Of a DNA stretch of 64,000 bases, positions 50,174 through 58,928 are shown piece by piece (within the stretch, counting starts at the first letter, position 1; every line of letters starts with the position of its first letter). The notes beneath the pieces are model-generated. The model saw only the letters and a program-made list of their open reading frames with translations. It had not been told where the DNA came from and did not search any database. Made by a program: the position numbers and the translations under genes. Source of the stretch: Ardenticatenaceae bacterium (GTDB lineage Bacteria > Chloroflexota > Anaerolineae > Promineifilales > Promineifilaceae); contig JACKCD010000012.1 of the NCBI GenBank assembly GCA_020634215.1, positions 1-64,000 of the forward strand, given 5' to 3'.

Positions 50174-50247
50174 GTTGTTGATATGTGTGACATGATTCAT
50201 GATGTCATGGCGAGAAATTTTGAATTTACATTTGGAGGAAATTAAAA

Positions 50248-50634
50248 ATGGCCGATCTGGATAAAATTGTCGAAGAACTGAGCAAGCTAACCCTTTTGGA
50301 AGCAGCCGAGTTGACAAAGAAGTTGGAAGAAGCTTGGGGTGTAAGTGCAGCTGCCCCTGTAGCTATGGGCATGATGCCAATGGGTGGCGCTGGTGCTGCT
50401 GCTCCTGTAGAAGAGGAAGAAGAACAGACTGAGTTCACCGTTATTCTGAAGGACGTTGGGCCGAAGAAGATCAACGTGATCAAGGAAGTTCGGGCATTGA
50501 CCAACTTGGGTCTGCGTGAAGCAAAAGAAGTGGTTGATAACTTGGGCACGCTGATGGAAGGTGTGAGCAAGGAAGCTGCAGCAGAAGCCAAAGCAAAATT
50601 GGAAGAAGCTGGCGCTGTGGTCGAAATCAAATAA
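50248..50634 (+). CDS. rplL: Ribosomal protein bL12
   Basis: This 128-residue stalk protein recruits translation GTPases. It has an N-terminal dimer domain, a Gly/Ala/Met hinge ('GMMPMGGAGAAAPVEEEEE') and the C-domain ('FTVILKDVGPKKINVIKEVRALTNLGLREAKEVVDN'). A strong TTGGAGG precedes it. It is the last ribosomal gene; rpoB does not follow, unlike the common order. Confidence 0.97.
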   Translation: MADLDKIVEELSKLTLLEAAELTKKLEEAWGVSAAAPVAMGMMPMGGAGAAAPVEEEEEQTEFTVILKDVGPKKINVIKEVRALTNLGLREAKEVVDNLGTLMEGVSKEAAAEAKAKLEEAGAVVEIK

Positions 50635-50658
50635 CATTTCTTTCTTTGATATGTGGAC

Positions 50659-50693
50659 AAAAGGTCAGCTTGGCTGGCCTTTTGTTGTTTTTT
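50659..50693 (+). terminator. Intrinsic terminator after rplL
   Basis: AAAAGGTCAGC - TTG - GCTGGCCTTTT then GTTGTTTTTT. It ends the ribosomal operon directly before the maf ATG, so maf needs its own promoter or depends on read-through. Confidence 0.85.
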
Positions 50694-51359
50694 ATGCCAA
50701 ATTTTGTGCTTGGATCACAATCGCCACGGCGAAAGACGCTGTTTGGACTGTTAGGTGTGCCGTTTGAGGTGCGGGTAGCGGACGTGAATGAGGAAAGTGT
50801 GACGCACCCTGACCCAGCAGTGAATGTGGTAGAAACGGCCGTTTTAAAAACCACCGCCCTTACCCACACCATCCCCTCTGCTGACCACACGATTCTCATT
50901 ACCGCTGATACAACCGTTGCCTTGGGCAAAACTATGCTGGGAAAACCCAAAAACGCTCATGAAGCAAGAGCCATGCTGTTGGCACTGCGCGACCGTACAC
51001 ATGAAGTCCATACGGGTCTGGTTTTGTTAGATAACCAATCAGGCGAAATGCTGCGCTTTGTAAACAGTTCAATGGTCACAATGCGCTACTATAGCGATGC
51101 CGAAATTGAAGCTTACATTGCCACTGGTGATCCTTTGGACAAAGCGGGTGCCTATGCTATTCAGCATCCGGCATTTCGCCCCGTTTCTCGTTTAGATGGC
51201 TGCTTCACAGGCGTGATGGGGCTATCGGTTTGCCAACTCATTCAGGCGTTTCGGCAGTGGCAGCTACCGCATCAGGTGGACTTAACGGCCGTTTCCCACG
51301 CCCACGCTAACTACCCCTGCCCTCTTCTCTCCACCCTAACCACTTCATCATCCCGTTAG
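50694..51359 (+). CDS. maf: Maf-like nucleoside triphosphate pyrophosphatase
   Basis: This 221-residue house-cleaning enzyme is predicted to hydrolyse dTTP/UTP or modified nucleotides. 'VLGSQSPRRKTLFGLLGVPFEV' is the Maf start. 'ITADTTVALGKTMLGKPKNAHEA' has the catalytic Asp, and 'GDPLDKAGAYAIQ' is also conserved. The ATG at 50694 immediately follows the rplL terminator and no Shine-Dalgarno is visible. A TTG at 50646 would start inside the terminator and is unlikely. Confidence 0.9.
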   Translation: MPNFVLGSQSPRRKTLFGLLGVPFEVRVADVNEESVTHPDPAVNVVETAVLKTTALTHTIPSADHTILITADTTVALGKTMLGKPKNAHEARAMLLALRDRTHEVHTGLVLLDNQSGEMLRFVNSSMVTMRYYSDAEIEAYIATGDPLDKAGAYAIQHPAFRPVSRLDGCFTGVMGLSVCQLIQAFRQWQLPHQVDLTAVSHAHANYPCPLLSTLTTSSSR

Positions 51360-51471
51360 AAACAGCATATCTTTGACAAAAGAATTCGTTATTTTGCCAA
51401 AGGCATGTTACAATGTTTGACATAACCAACACTCCTAAACTTTTTAGCGCAAAAAAAGTAGAGGAAAGTAC

Positions 51472-52314
51472 ATGAACGTAAAATTACAACAGGCGATTGG
51501 AGCCGCACGGGCTGGTGAATCGCAAAAAGCCCAGGTATTGCTGGCACAAATTTTAAAAGAAGACACCAGAAATGTTCACGCTTGGTTTCTGCTTAGCCAC
51601 TTGGTGGAAAGCAAAGAAAAAAAGGTGGCATTTTTGCAAAAAGTGCTGGATATTGACCCTAACCATCAAAAGGCCAAAGAACGGTTAGCAGAGTTGGCAT
51701 CGCCAGAGGCGGCTGCAGCGGTACAGGAAGTGGCTCCAGTGGTGGAAGACGTGGTTGAGGCAGTGGAAACGGCCGTTGTTGCGCCTCCTGAACCAGAAGA
51801 ACAACCAACCCCCGTCATTTTTACCGAGCCGGCCGCAGACGAGCTTTTCTCAACTGATGACGACGACGATCTATTTGACGATGATGATGATCTGCCGGCC
51901 TGGTTATCCGCAGATGATGAGAGCATTCTAACCCCAGAAGCATTGGCCGCCGAAGCCCTACCCGATTTTTCTGATTCTGTCGATCCTGATGATCTACCCG
52001 ATTGGCTAACCAAAACCAATATTGATGATTGGACGGCAACAAAACCCTGGGAACAGGCAGAAGATCTGCTTGACGATTTAGATACCTTTGAAGAAGAGGA
52101 AGAAGAAGAAATTATTAAGGAACCCGTGCCCGTTAAATCAGTCATTGATGTGGCGCGTGAGCTGCAAGAGCCTGACCCGCCGCCGCTAGTGCCAGACAAA
52201 TTGCCAGCAGCGAAAAACGACTCTTGGCTTAACCGCGTTTTAATCTTCCTCATTGTGGTTGCGGCCGTGGTCTTAATTTTGCTCCTTTACATCGTGATTA
52301 ATTCCTTTGGCTAA
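51472..52314 (+). CDS. TPR protein with acidic linker and C-terminal membrane anchor
   Basis: The 280-residue protein opens with about two tetratricopeptide-like repeats (1-80, 'ARAGESQKAQVLLAQILKED', 'KVLDIDPNHQKAKERLAEL'). A long Asp/Glu-rich, low-complexity stretch (90-230) follows, with short 'LPAWLS' and 'LPDWL' motifs. One C-terminal membrane helix ends it (252-276). It probably tethers partners to the cytoplasmic face; the partners are unknown. It is separated by 72 bases from a membrane-anchored PP2C gene of the same orientation. Confidence 0.65.
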   Translation: MNVKLQQAIGAARAGESQKAQVLLAQILKEDTRNVHAWFLLSHLVESKEKKVAFLQKVLDIDPNHQKAKERLAELASPEAAAAVQEVAPVVEDVVEAVETAVVAPPEPEEQPTPVIFTEPAADELFSTDDDDDLFDDDDDLPAWLSADDESILTPEALAAEALPDFSDSVDPDDLPDWLTKTNIDDWTATKPWEQAEDLLDDLDTFEEEEEEEIIKEPVPVKSVIDVARELQEPDPPPLVPDKLPAAKNDSWLNRVLIFLIVVAAVVLILLLYIVINSFG

Positions 52315-52350
52315 TAACCGCACAATTTGTAGAAGATTGGTTAAAATGTC

Positions 52351-52379
52351 TTGCCCTCTGCCTCGTTCCCGTATATATT
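52351..52379 (+). promoter_or_regulatory. Promoter placing the PP2C start codon at or near +1
   Basis: TTGCCC (52351-52356), 17-base spacer, TATATT (52374-52379). The ATG at 52387 is 7 bases after the -10 box, so the transcript would be leaderless. No ribosome-binding site is seen. Confidence 0.55.
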
Positions 52380-52386
52380 TTCCGCT

Positions 52387-53283
52387 ATGGGTATAAACGA
52401 GCGCATCAACGTCTCGCTGCAAACCGACCAAGGATTGGTTCGTGATCATAACGAAGATTTCGTCACTTGTTGGGAACCTCAGAATGATGGGGAAGCCACA
52501 AAGCACGGATGGCTTTATATTGTTGCCGACGGCGTTGGTGGTGCCGATGCTGGCGAGGTTGCCAGCCAATTCGCCAGCGAGCGTGTTATTGCCCATTATT
52601 TAGCCAACAGCGAAACAAAAGATTGGGGGCGACGCCTCATTAATGCCATGCAGGCTGCCAATACTGATTTGCGCCAAATGGTGATGGATCGCAATGAAAA
52701 TAAGCGTATGGCAACCACCATGGTAGCGGCTGTCATTCAGGGGAAACAGGTGCTCATTGGTAATGTGGGGGATAGCCGAGGGTATCATTGGCACAACGGC
52801 CGTTTACGCCAAATCACCAAAGACCAAAGCCTTGTTGCCAAGCTGGTTGAAGAAGGCGCTATTTCCGAGGCGGAAGCAGTAAATCATCCGCATAAAAACG
52901 TCATTCTCTACAGCATCGGCTCCGAACGCTCACCCAAAATGGATCTTTTTCGGGTGAATATTCAACCCGACGACGCGATTATTCTATGTTCTGACGGGCT
53001 AACCCGTCACGTTTCAGACGAAGAAATCGGCCGCGTGCTTGAAAATGAACCGCCGGCCGAAGCTGCCACCCGACTCATAGATATGGCAAATAGTCGAGGC
53101 GGACAAGATAATATTTCCGTTGGGATTTTACGATTTTCAACCCAACCAGAGGAAGAGGGTAAAACGGCCGTTTTAGCCACCACCGCTCCAACCAGCCAAA
53201 CCACCCTGCTGCTCTACACCTTCCTCTTATCCATCGTGCAAACCATCCTCATTCTACTTGTTTGGTTCTGGTTGCGCGTTTAA
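52387..53283 (+). CDS. PP2C-family serine/threonine protein phosphatase with membrane tail
   Basis: This 298-residue metal-dependent phosphatase removes phosphate from Ser/Thr residues. Motifs are 'GLVRDHNEDFV' (Arg and Asp), 'YIVADGVGGADAGEVAS', 'VLIGNVGDSRGYHW', 'IILCSDGLTRHVSDEEI' and 'GGQDNISVGIL'. The C-terminus ('LLLYTFLLSIVQTILILLVWFW') is a membrane anchor. No kinase gene is adjacent. The ATG at 52387 fits the promoter; a longer frame from 52351 would run through the promoter itself. Confidence 0.92.
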   Translation: MGINERINVSLQTDQGLVRDHNEDFVTCWEPQNDGEATKHGWLYIVADGVGGADAGEVASQFASERVIAHYLANSETKDWGRRLINAMQAANTDLRQMVMDRNENKRMATTMVAAVIQGKQVLIGNVGDSRGYHWHNGRLRQITKDQSLVAKLVEEGAISEAEAVNHPHKNVILYSIGSERSPKMDLFRVNIQPDDAIILCSDGLTRHVSDEEIGRVLENEPPAEAATRLIDMANSRGGQDNISVGILRFSTQPEEEGKTAVLATTAPTSQTTLLLYTFLLSIVQTILILLVWFWLRV

Positions 53284-53294
53284 ACGAAACGTAT

Positions 53295-53333
53295 GTGGCA
53301 TCTCAGAGCGAGGCCACTTATTTTTAAATTTTT
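53295..53333 (+). terminator. Probable terminator after the PP2C gene
   Basis: GTGGC - AT bulge - CTC - loop - GAG - GCCAC (53295-53317), followed by T-rich sequence to 53333. The remainder of the gap to 53555 holds no feature that I can support. Confidence 0.55.
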
Positions 53334-53555
53334 TATAACTAAACCTAAATATGTGAACGGGGGCCTGTCACGACTTACAACCTGACGGCAATCTTTACAC
53401 AAACACGGATCAAGGCTACCCACAAATCCAATATTTGTTAGCCAGAACAACCTCGTTCGGCTGTGTTTGCTGTACCACGGTTAGCAGCGGCATTCTGCCA
53501 GTTTTGTTAAACTTCAGACGTAACGTGTGGCAATCCCCGGCTCACCGGAGGACAT

Positions 53556-55220
53556 ATGTCATCTAAATTGCGAATTTTACCCCTGGGTGGACTGGGGGAA
53601 ATCGGCAAAAACATGACCATCTTCGAGTATGAAGATTCCATTCTCATCGTAGACGCTGGTGTCATGTTTCCCGAAAACGACATGTTGGGTGTTGATCTTA
53701 TCATTCCCGACTACAAATATCTGATGGACAAACGCGACAAGGTGCTTGCCGTCCTTGTCACCCACGGCCATGAAGACCATTTGGGCGCACTGCCTCACCT
53801 GATGCAAGACATTCAGGCACCGATTTACGCCACGCCGCTAACGGCTGGCTTAATCGAAGCCAAATTGCGTCGCTCTAAGCTGCCCCACGACATTGAGCTG
53901 GTTGTATTTAATGCTGGGGACGTACTAGACTTTGGCCCCTTTACCGTTGAGCCATTCCACGTCACCCACAGTATTCCCGACGGCGTTGGCTTTGGCATCA
54001 CCACCCCCGTGGGTCTTATTGTCCACACGGGTGATTACAAATTTGACCATACTCCAGTGGACGAATGGCCGCCTGACTTTGCCAAGCTGTCTGAGTTTTC
54101 CATGCGCGGTGTTCTGGCACTGCTGGCCGACAGCACTAACGCTGACCGCCCCGGCTGGACTCCTTCAGAAAAAATTGTGGGCGAGGGGCTGGAAAAGGTG
54201 TTTCAAGAAGCCCCCGGGCGCATCATCATCGCCACCTTTGCTTCGCTCATCTCGCGCATTCATTTGGTGGCCGATGCGGCGGTGAAATATGGGCGGCGGC
54301 TGGCAATTACCGGCCGTTCCATGCGCGACAACACCAAAATCGCCAGCAAGCTCGGCTATCTCGACATCCCCGACGACCTGTTGATTGACATCAGCGAGGC
54401 CGATAACTATCCGGCTAATCAGGTTGTCATCATGGCAACCGGGGCGCAGGGTGAACCATCTGCCGTTTTGGGTCGCTTAGCACGGGGCCGCCACCAGCGA
54501 TTCAGCATCAAAGAGGGAGATACGGTTGTCTTTTCCGCTCATACTATTCCGGGCAACGAAGAAATGGTGCATCGTACCATCAATCAGCTTTTTCAGCGCG
54601 GTGCCAACGTGCTATACGAGCAGGTGGCCGATGTTCACGTCTCTGGTCATGCCAGCCAGGAAGAAATGAAGCTCCTTATTAACCTGGTGCGCCCGCAGTT
54701 TCTCATCCCTGTCCACGGCGAACTGCGCCACTTGCGGCAACATGCCAAGTTAGCCAAAGAAATCGGGTTTCCAGAAAACAACATTGCTGTCATCGAAAAC
54801 GGCACGCCCGTTGAATTGGATGAAATTAGTATGACAGTGCTACCCCGCTTACCCGGAGGATATGTCTTTGTGGATGGCTCTGGCGTAGGCGACATTGGCT
54901 GGCCGGTGATGCGTGAACGGGAAAAGCTGGCAAATAACGGCTTTTTCATGGCAGTGGCCGTCACCAATGGACAAGGGAATGTGTTAGGCAAACCCAATTT
55001 TGTCACCCAGGGGATGGTTGACCGCAAAGAAGCAGAAGAGCTGTTTATTGGGGCGGAAGATACCATTGCTCGCGTTGTGAAAAACAGCGTCGGAGCCAAA
55101 GAAAAGATTGAGAACAGGCTGGAAGATGCGGTCAGCCGCTATTTGTATGCAGAAACGGGCAAACGGCCGTTTGTCCGCATCATCGTCAATCAAGTTATTG
55201 GCGAACCTGTGGCTGCCTAA
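53556..55220 (+). CDS. rnj: Ribonuclease J
   Basis: This metallo-beta-lactamase/beta-CASP nuclease for mRNA decay and rRNA maturation has 5'-3' exo- and endonuclease activity in the family. In the 554-residue protein the zinc motif is HGHEDH (70-75), followed by 'HVTHSIPDGVGFGI', 'GDYKFDHTP' and the beta-CASP part 'IIATFASLISRIHLVADAAV'. 'VSGHASQEEMKLLINLVRPQFLIPVHGE' completes the active site. A clear CGGAGGA precedes the ATG. A GTAATCA-family repeat follows the stop. Confidence 0.95.
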   Translation: MSSKLRILPLGGLGEIGKNMTIFEYEDSILIVDAGVMFPENDMLGVDLIIPDYKYLMDKRDKVLAVLVTHGHEDHLGALPHLMQDIQAPIYATPLTAGLIEAKLRRSKLPHDIELVVFNAGDVLDFGPFTVEPFHVTHSIPDGVGFGITTPVGLIVHTGDYKFDHTPVDEWPPDFAKLSEFSMRGVLALLADSTNADRPGWTPSEKIVGEGLEKVFQEAPGRIIIATFASLISRIHLVADAAVKYGRRLAITGRSMRDNTKIASKLGYLDIPDDLLIDISEADNYPANQVVIMATGAQGEPSAVLGRLARGRHQRFSIKEGDTVVFSAHTIPGNEEMVHRTINQLFQRGANVLYEQVADVHVSGHASQEEMKLLINLVRPQFLIPVHGELRHLRQHAKLAKEIGFPENNIAVIENGTPVELDEISMTVLPRLPGGYVFVDGSGVGDIGWPVMREREKLANNGFFMAVAVTNGQGNVLGKPNFVTQGMVDRKEAEELFIGAEDTIARVVKNSVGAKEKIENRLEDAVSRYLYAETGKRPFVRIIVNQVIGEPVAA

Positions 55221-55221
55221 C

Positions 55222-55276
55222 AGCAATCAGCGGGTGGTAATCAGGAATCAACATGAGGCTGATTCCTGATTACCAA
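55222..55276. repeat. GTAATCA-family inverted repeat after rnj
   Basis: AGCAATCAGCGGGTGGTAATCAGGAATCA faces TGATTCCTGATTACC. The inner GGTAATCAGGAATCA/TGATTCCTGATTACC arms are perfect complements around ACATGAGGC. Confidence 0.8.
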
Positions 55277-55358
55277 GCTACCCCTTCTGAGCAAGATCGT
55301 GCAAGACAAATAGCCCACGCCATTGTGCACTTTGCCAATGGCACGAGTGAAACCATTA

Positions 55359-56192
55359 ATGGCGCGGGCTGAAGAACAACGCAAATTTTTCCACCATCGT
55401 GAGCTGGATATCGAATTATTACATGCGTATCATGTTGATTTTGCCTACCCACCCCATAGCCACGATCATTATGTTCTTGGCTTGATTGAACGGGGTGTCC
55501 AATCGTTCACCTATCGCCGAAACAAATACATCACACCGCCACATGGATTAATTTTGTTAAATCCGGGAGAGGTGCATACAGGTGAGCCAGCTACCTCGAA
55601 TGGGTTTATATTACGGTCGCTTTATCCAACGGTAGGGCATATGGAAACGGCCGTTTACGAAATCACTGGTCGCCATCAACCCATGCCCATATTCACCCAA
55701 GTTCGGGTTGACGACCCGGCCAGCGCCCATGCTTTGTTCACCCTCCACCGTCTCCTAATTGCCAACCCCTGCCCCCTGACGTGCGAATCAGCCTTTCTAA
55801 CCACATTAGCTCATCTCATTGGGCACTACGCCCACACCCCATCCCAAAAATCACCTATTGGTCGAGAACATTGGGCGATACAGCAAGCCAAAAGCTACCT
55901 CGAAACTCGCTTCCACCAACCGATTCGCTTAAATGATCTGGCTACCCATGTTGCGCTTAGCCCTTATTATCTCCTGCGTGCCTTTCATGAAGCCGTGGGG
56001 ATGCCACCACACGCCTATCTGCAAGACGTGCGGATTCGCCAGGCGCAGCATCTCATCAAACAAAACAAACCCATCGCCGACATCGCTTTTGCTGTTGGCT
56101 TTAGCAGCCAAAGCCACCTGACTCGCTGTTTTAAGCGTATCGTCGGCCTTACGCCTGGGCAATACGCCAGACACGTTCAACCAAACAAATAG
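55359..56192 (+). CDS. AraC-family transcriptional regulator
   Basis: The product has about 277 residues. The N-terminal cupin-like sensor ('YPPHSHDHYVLGLIERG', 'LILLNPGEVHTGEP') probably binds a small molecule. The C-terminal AraC domain has two helix-turn-helix motifs ('IRLNDLATHVALSPYYLLRAFHEAVG', 'PIADIAFAVGFSSQSHLTRCFKRIVGLTPGQYAR'). It is followed 10 bases later by a LysE-type exporter, and probably controls that gene in response to the exported compound. The start is uncertain: ATGs at 55338 and 55359 are both possible. Confidence 0.9.
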   Translation: MARAEEQRKFFHHRELDIELLHAYHVDFAYPPHSHDHYVLGLIERGVQSFTYRRNKYITPPHGLILLNPGEVHTGEPATSNGFILRSLYPTVGHMETAVYEITGRHQPMPIFTQVRVDDPASAHALFTLHRLLIANPCPLTCESAFLTTLAHLIGHYAHTPSQKSPIGREHWAIQQAKSYLETRFHQPIRLNDLATHVALSPYYLLRAFHEAVGMPPHAYLQDVRIRQAQHLIKQNKPIADIAFAVGFSSQSHLTRCFKRIVGLTPGQYARHVQPNK

Positions 56193-56202
56193 AGGATTGC
56201 CT

Positions 56203-56796
56203 ATGACATTTGCACTTGCTGTTACCTGGTTTCTCACCTTTTTCCCTATCACCATCAGCCCTGGGCCAGCCAACATCCTGCTTTCCTCCACCTCGGCACA
56301 ACATGGCACACGGCGCACGCTGCCCGTGATGTGGGGCATTGTCGTTGTGTTTGTCCTGCAAATTCTTGCCATTGGCATTGGCATTGGGCAAATTATTTTT
56401 CGTTTCCCCACCCTTTTTACTGCGTTCAAAATTATTGGTGCTGTTTACCTGCTCTATCTGGCATGGCAATTTTTTCGCGCTTCGGGTATGAAGGCCTCAA
56501 CAGAAACCAAGCTTGGTTTCCGCGAAGGAGCTTTGCTGCAATTTTTCAATTTCAAGGCACTTACGGTGCCGCTCATTATGTACACCCAGTTCCTTGACCC
56601 CACAACAGCCACCCGCGCACAAATGATCACGCTAACAGTAGCACTGTTTGGGTTGATTATTGCCAGTCTATTAGCCTGGGTCGTCGGGGGTTCGCTTTTG
56701 CAACGTTTGTTCCAGTCAGATTTTGGGGTGAAATGGCAGGGAAAGATTTTTGGGGTGCTATTAACGGCCGTTGCCATTTGGGTTTTGTTTAGATAA
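56203..56796 (+). CDS. LysE-family amino acid exporter
   Basis: This 197-residue membrane protein has about six helices. 'FFPITISPGPANILLSSTSAQHG' near the N-terminus is the LysE/RhtB signature. 'KIIGAVYLLYLAWQFFR' and 'FREGALLQFFNFKALTVPLIMYTQFL' follow. It is predicted to export an amino acid or related metabolite by proton exchange. The start at 56203 has AGAGGA upstream. It is paired with the AraC regulator. Confidence 0.9.
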   Translation: MTFALAVTWFLTFFPITISPGPANILLSSTSAQHGTRRTLPVMWGIVVVFVLQILAIGIGIGQIIFRFPTLFTAFKIIGAVYLLYLAWQFFRASGMKASTETKLGFREGALLQFFNFKALTVPLIMYTQFLDPTTATRAQMITLTVALFGLIIASLLAWVVGGSLLQRLFQSDFGVKWQGKIFGVLLTAVAIWVLFR

Positions 56797-56966
56797 AGTG
56801 CCACTCTCAACCTAATGTTGCTCGCTGACCAAACTGAAGTATCTTTATATCGTTAGAATTTGTGACCCTTTACGCTAATAGGCGGTCTGAAATAGCAGGC
56901 AAAATGCCCATTTATCAGATGACGGTCAGATTCAGCCGAATCTGTACCCAAGATCGAAAAACCTTT

Positions 56967-57290
56967 ATGGATCAGCAAGAGCAACCACCACAAAAACGAA
57001 TCGCCATTGATATTCCCAAAGAAGTGACGCCAGTTTATAGCAATCTGGCCTTTATTAGCCACAAACAAATGGAATTTTTTCTCGACTTCGCCCAAATTTT
57101 ACCCCATTCGCCCCGTGGCAATATTGTGGCACGAGCAATTATGACACCACTCCACGCCAAACTGCTGCAAAATGCGCTGGCGCAGAATTTGGCAAAGTAT
57201 GAGCAACAATTTGGCCCCATCAAACTACCTGGGGACACCATGGCCGACCATTTCTTTGGTTTTACCGAGCCGGGCAAACCGGAGGAGTAG
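56967..57290 (+). CDS. DUF3467 family protein
   Basis: This 107-residue protein matches, from memory, the DUF3467 pattern: 'IPKEVTPVYSNLAFISHKQMEFFLDFAQILP', then 'VARAIMTPLHAKLLQNALAQNLAKYEQQFG'. No biochemical role is known. The ATG at 56967 is chosen because upstream in-frame sequence does not look coding. It stands 6 bases before the translin homologue, so the two are very probably one unit. Confidence 0.8.
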   Translation: MDQQEQPPQKRIAIDIPKEVTPVYSNLAFISHKQMEFFLDFAQILPHSPRGNIVARAIMTPLHAKLLQNALAQNLAKYEQQFGPIKLPGDTMADHFFGFTEPGKPEE

Positions 57291-57296
57291 CAACAG

Positions 57297-57935
57297 ATGG
57301 AGCAGCTTGAGCAAACAGTCGAAACCATCCGACAGCAGTTGGAAGAAATGAACGGTGCGCGGGATGGCGCATACCAGCAGTCGCGCAGCCTGATTAGCTT
57401 GTGTGCCCGCACCATTCGCGCCCTACACCGGGATGAATGGGTAAAAGCGGAAAAGCTCATGGCCGAGGCACAAGCTGAAGCTAAAGCAATGACAGATGGG
57501 GTAGCCGCGTTTCCATCACTCTACCACGCTGGCTATACGCAGGACGCACTAAAGGAAGTAGCCGAGGCGTTTTTACTCCATGCAATGCTGCGCGAACGGC
57601 CGTTACCCCGCCCCGAAGAGCTAAACATGGAAGCAACCACCTGGCTCAACGGGCTGGCCGAAGCCGCCACCGAGCTGCGCCGCCGCATTCTCGACATCAT
57701 CCGCCACGGCCACACCGAGGAAGTGGAGCGGCTGCTCGACTACATGGATCAAATTTACAGCCTGCTGGTAACAATTGACTTCAACGACAACCTGACCGGC
57801 GGGCTGCGCCGCCGCACCGACACCGTCCGCGCCGTGCTGGAACGCACCCGTGGTGATGTGACCACCAGCCTGCGCCAGGCGCAGTTGGAGGAAGCGTTGA
57901 AGGGACTGGAACAGAAGTTGGAAAGTAATCAGTAA
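57297..57935 (+). CDS. Translin family protein
   Basis: This all-helical 212-residue protein resembles the translin/TRAX family, which in eukaryotes and archaea forms octameric RNA/DNA-binding shells, with nuclease activity in TRAX. Landmarks are 'LCARTIRALHRDEWVKAEKLMAEA', 'YHAGYTQDALKEVAEAFLL', 'LNGLAEAATELRRRILDIIRHG', 'LLDYMDQIYSLLVTIDFND' and 'GLRRRTDTVRAVLERTRGDVT'. Several conserved acidic residues are in place, but I cannot assign a nuclease site. The stop codon lies in a GTAATCA-family repeat. DUF3467 is upstream and RNase J is 2 kb away. Confidence 0.82.
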   Translation: MEQLEQTVETIRQQLEEMNGARDGAYQQSRSLISLCARTIRALHRDEWVKAEKLMAEAQAEAKAMTDGVAAFPSLYHAGYTQDALKEVAEAFLLHAMLRERPLPRPEELNMEATTWLNGLAEAATELRRRILDIIRHGHTEEVERLLDYMDQIYSLLVTIDFNDNLTGGLRRRTDTVRAVLERTRGDVTTSLRQAQLEEALKGLEQKLESNQ

Positions 57936-57981
57936 TCAGTAATCAGTACTGGTCACTGATTACTGATTACCGATTACTAAT
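57925..57981. repeat. GTAATCA-family inverted repeat overlapping the translin stop
   Basis: AGTAATCAGTAATCAGTAATCAG faces CTGATTACTGATTACCGATTACT. The last codons and stop of the translin gene are read from the left arm. The right arm touches the stop of the convergent membrane-protein gene. Confidence 0.8.
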
Positions 57982-58364
57982 CCCACCCCCAGCCCGGCCA
58001 GCAGCCCGGCGACTGCCCACAGCGGCAGTTGTTGCCATACCCAGATGATTTCGGCGGGGGTGAATTCGGGACCGTGGGCGTGGAGGCCGGTTTTGACGGC
58101 CATGGCGAGGAGAGTGAGCAGGCTGCTGCCCGCACCAAAGAGAAGGCCAACAACGGCCGTTTTTCCCAGCCACCACCCCAACGACAACGCCCGCCCTGCC
58201 CCATACCTGTGCCAGCCGTGTGCCAACAAAACGGCCGTTGTTGCCACCCCCATGCCCACCGCCCGGTGCAAATTCCCTTCAAGGGGAATCCAGACGAGGG
58301 TAGAGAGGAGATAAACGGCCGTTAATCCCCGCAAACCCCAAAGTTGTTTTCCCACCTGAATCAT
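57960..58364 (-). CDS. Small membrane protein of unknown function
   Basis: The product has 134 residues with four likely membrane helices ('LTAVYLLSTLVWIPLEG', 'AVGMGVATTAVLLAHGW', 'WLGKTAVVGLLFGAGSSLLTLLAMAV', 'LPLWAVAGLLAGLGVGLVIG'). I do not recognise a family. Three AACGGCCGTT palindromes lie in it, each read as Thr-Ala-Val inside helices. It is convergent with the translin gene. Confidence 0.6.
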   Translation of the reverse strand: MIQVGKQLWGLRGLTAVYLLSTLVWIPLEGNLHRAVGMGVATTAVLLAHGWHRYGAGRALSLGWWLGKTAVVGLLFGAGSSLLTLLAMAVKTGLHAHGPEFTPAEIIWVWQQLPLWAVAGLLAGLGVGLVIGNQ

Positions 58365-58484
58365 GCTAAAACCTACCCATTACTAATCCATTTTAAAAAG
58401 ACACCATGAACAGCGGCGTAACAGGTCACAAACAAACACCCAAACCCATCCGCGTTCGTCCGTGTCCATTCGAGGAGGAAACCA

Positions 58485-58817
58485 ATGGCATCCATTACTG
58501 TAGATGGCAAAACCTTTGAAGCCCCGGACGGCAAACGCCTTATCCTGGCTCTCATTGACGAAGGCATTGACATGCTGCATCGCTGCGGTGGCAACGCTCG
58601 CTGCACCACCTGCCGCGTCACCTTCAGCGAAGGGGAACCTGAAAGTTACCATCCCCGTGAGCAAGCCAAGCTGGAAAGCAACGGGGCTATGGGGCAATAT
58701 CGTCTTTCTTGTCACATTCCCTGCGAAGGCCACATGGCAGTTGAAGCCCCCAACCGCTTTTCCACCAGCGGCCTCTCAGACCCTGGCCCCCGCCCTGATG
58801 ACGAAATACCGGCCTGA
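58485..58817 (+). CDS. [2Fe-2S] ferredoxin
   Basis: This 110-residue plant-type ferredoxin fold has the cluster ligands Cys34-x5-Cys40-x2-Cys43 and Cys76 ('HRCGGNARCTTCRVTF', 'RLSCHIPC'). It is an electron carrier; the partner is not evident. The spacing C-x5-C-x2-C resembles adrenodoxin/Isc-type or chlorite-type ferredoxins rather than the C-x4-C-x2-C of photosynthetic ones. AGGAGG precedes the ATG. It is followed by a GTAATCA-type repeat. Confidence 0.9.
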   Translation: MASITVDGKTFEAPDGKRLILALIDEGIDMLHRCGGNARCTTCRVTFSEGEPESYHPREQAKLESNGAMGQYRLSCHIPCEGHMAVEAPNRFSTSGLSDPGPRPDDEIPA

Positions 58818-58899
58818 TCGGTAAACAGTAATCGGTAATCGGTAATCAGTACTGTCCACTAATAACTAATAACTGATTACGGCTTACTGATAACTGTCT
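58817..58899. repeat. GTAATCA-family intergenic inverted repeat
   Basis: TCGGTAAACAGTAATCGGTAATCGGTAATCAG faces ACTGATTACGGCTTACTGATAACTG, with additional TAATAACTAATAACT units in the centre. It lies between the ferredoxin and DUF4230 genes, which are convergent. Confidence 0.75.
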
Positions 58900-58928
58900 C
58901 CCGTACGCAAAGCGGTCATACAACGACA

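Noticed and set aside
53284..53555. Possible RNA gene or riboswitch ahead of RNase J
   Set aside because: Apart from the terminator-like hairpin after PP2C I could not find a stable fold or known motif.
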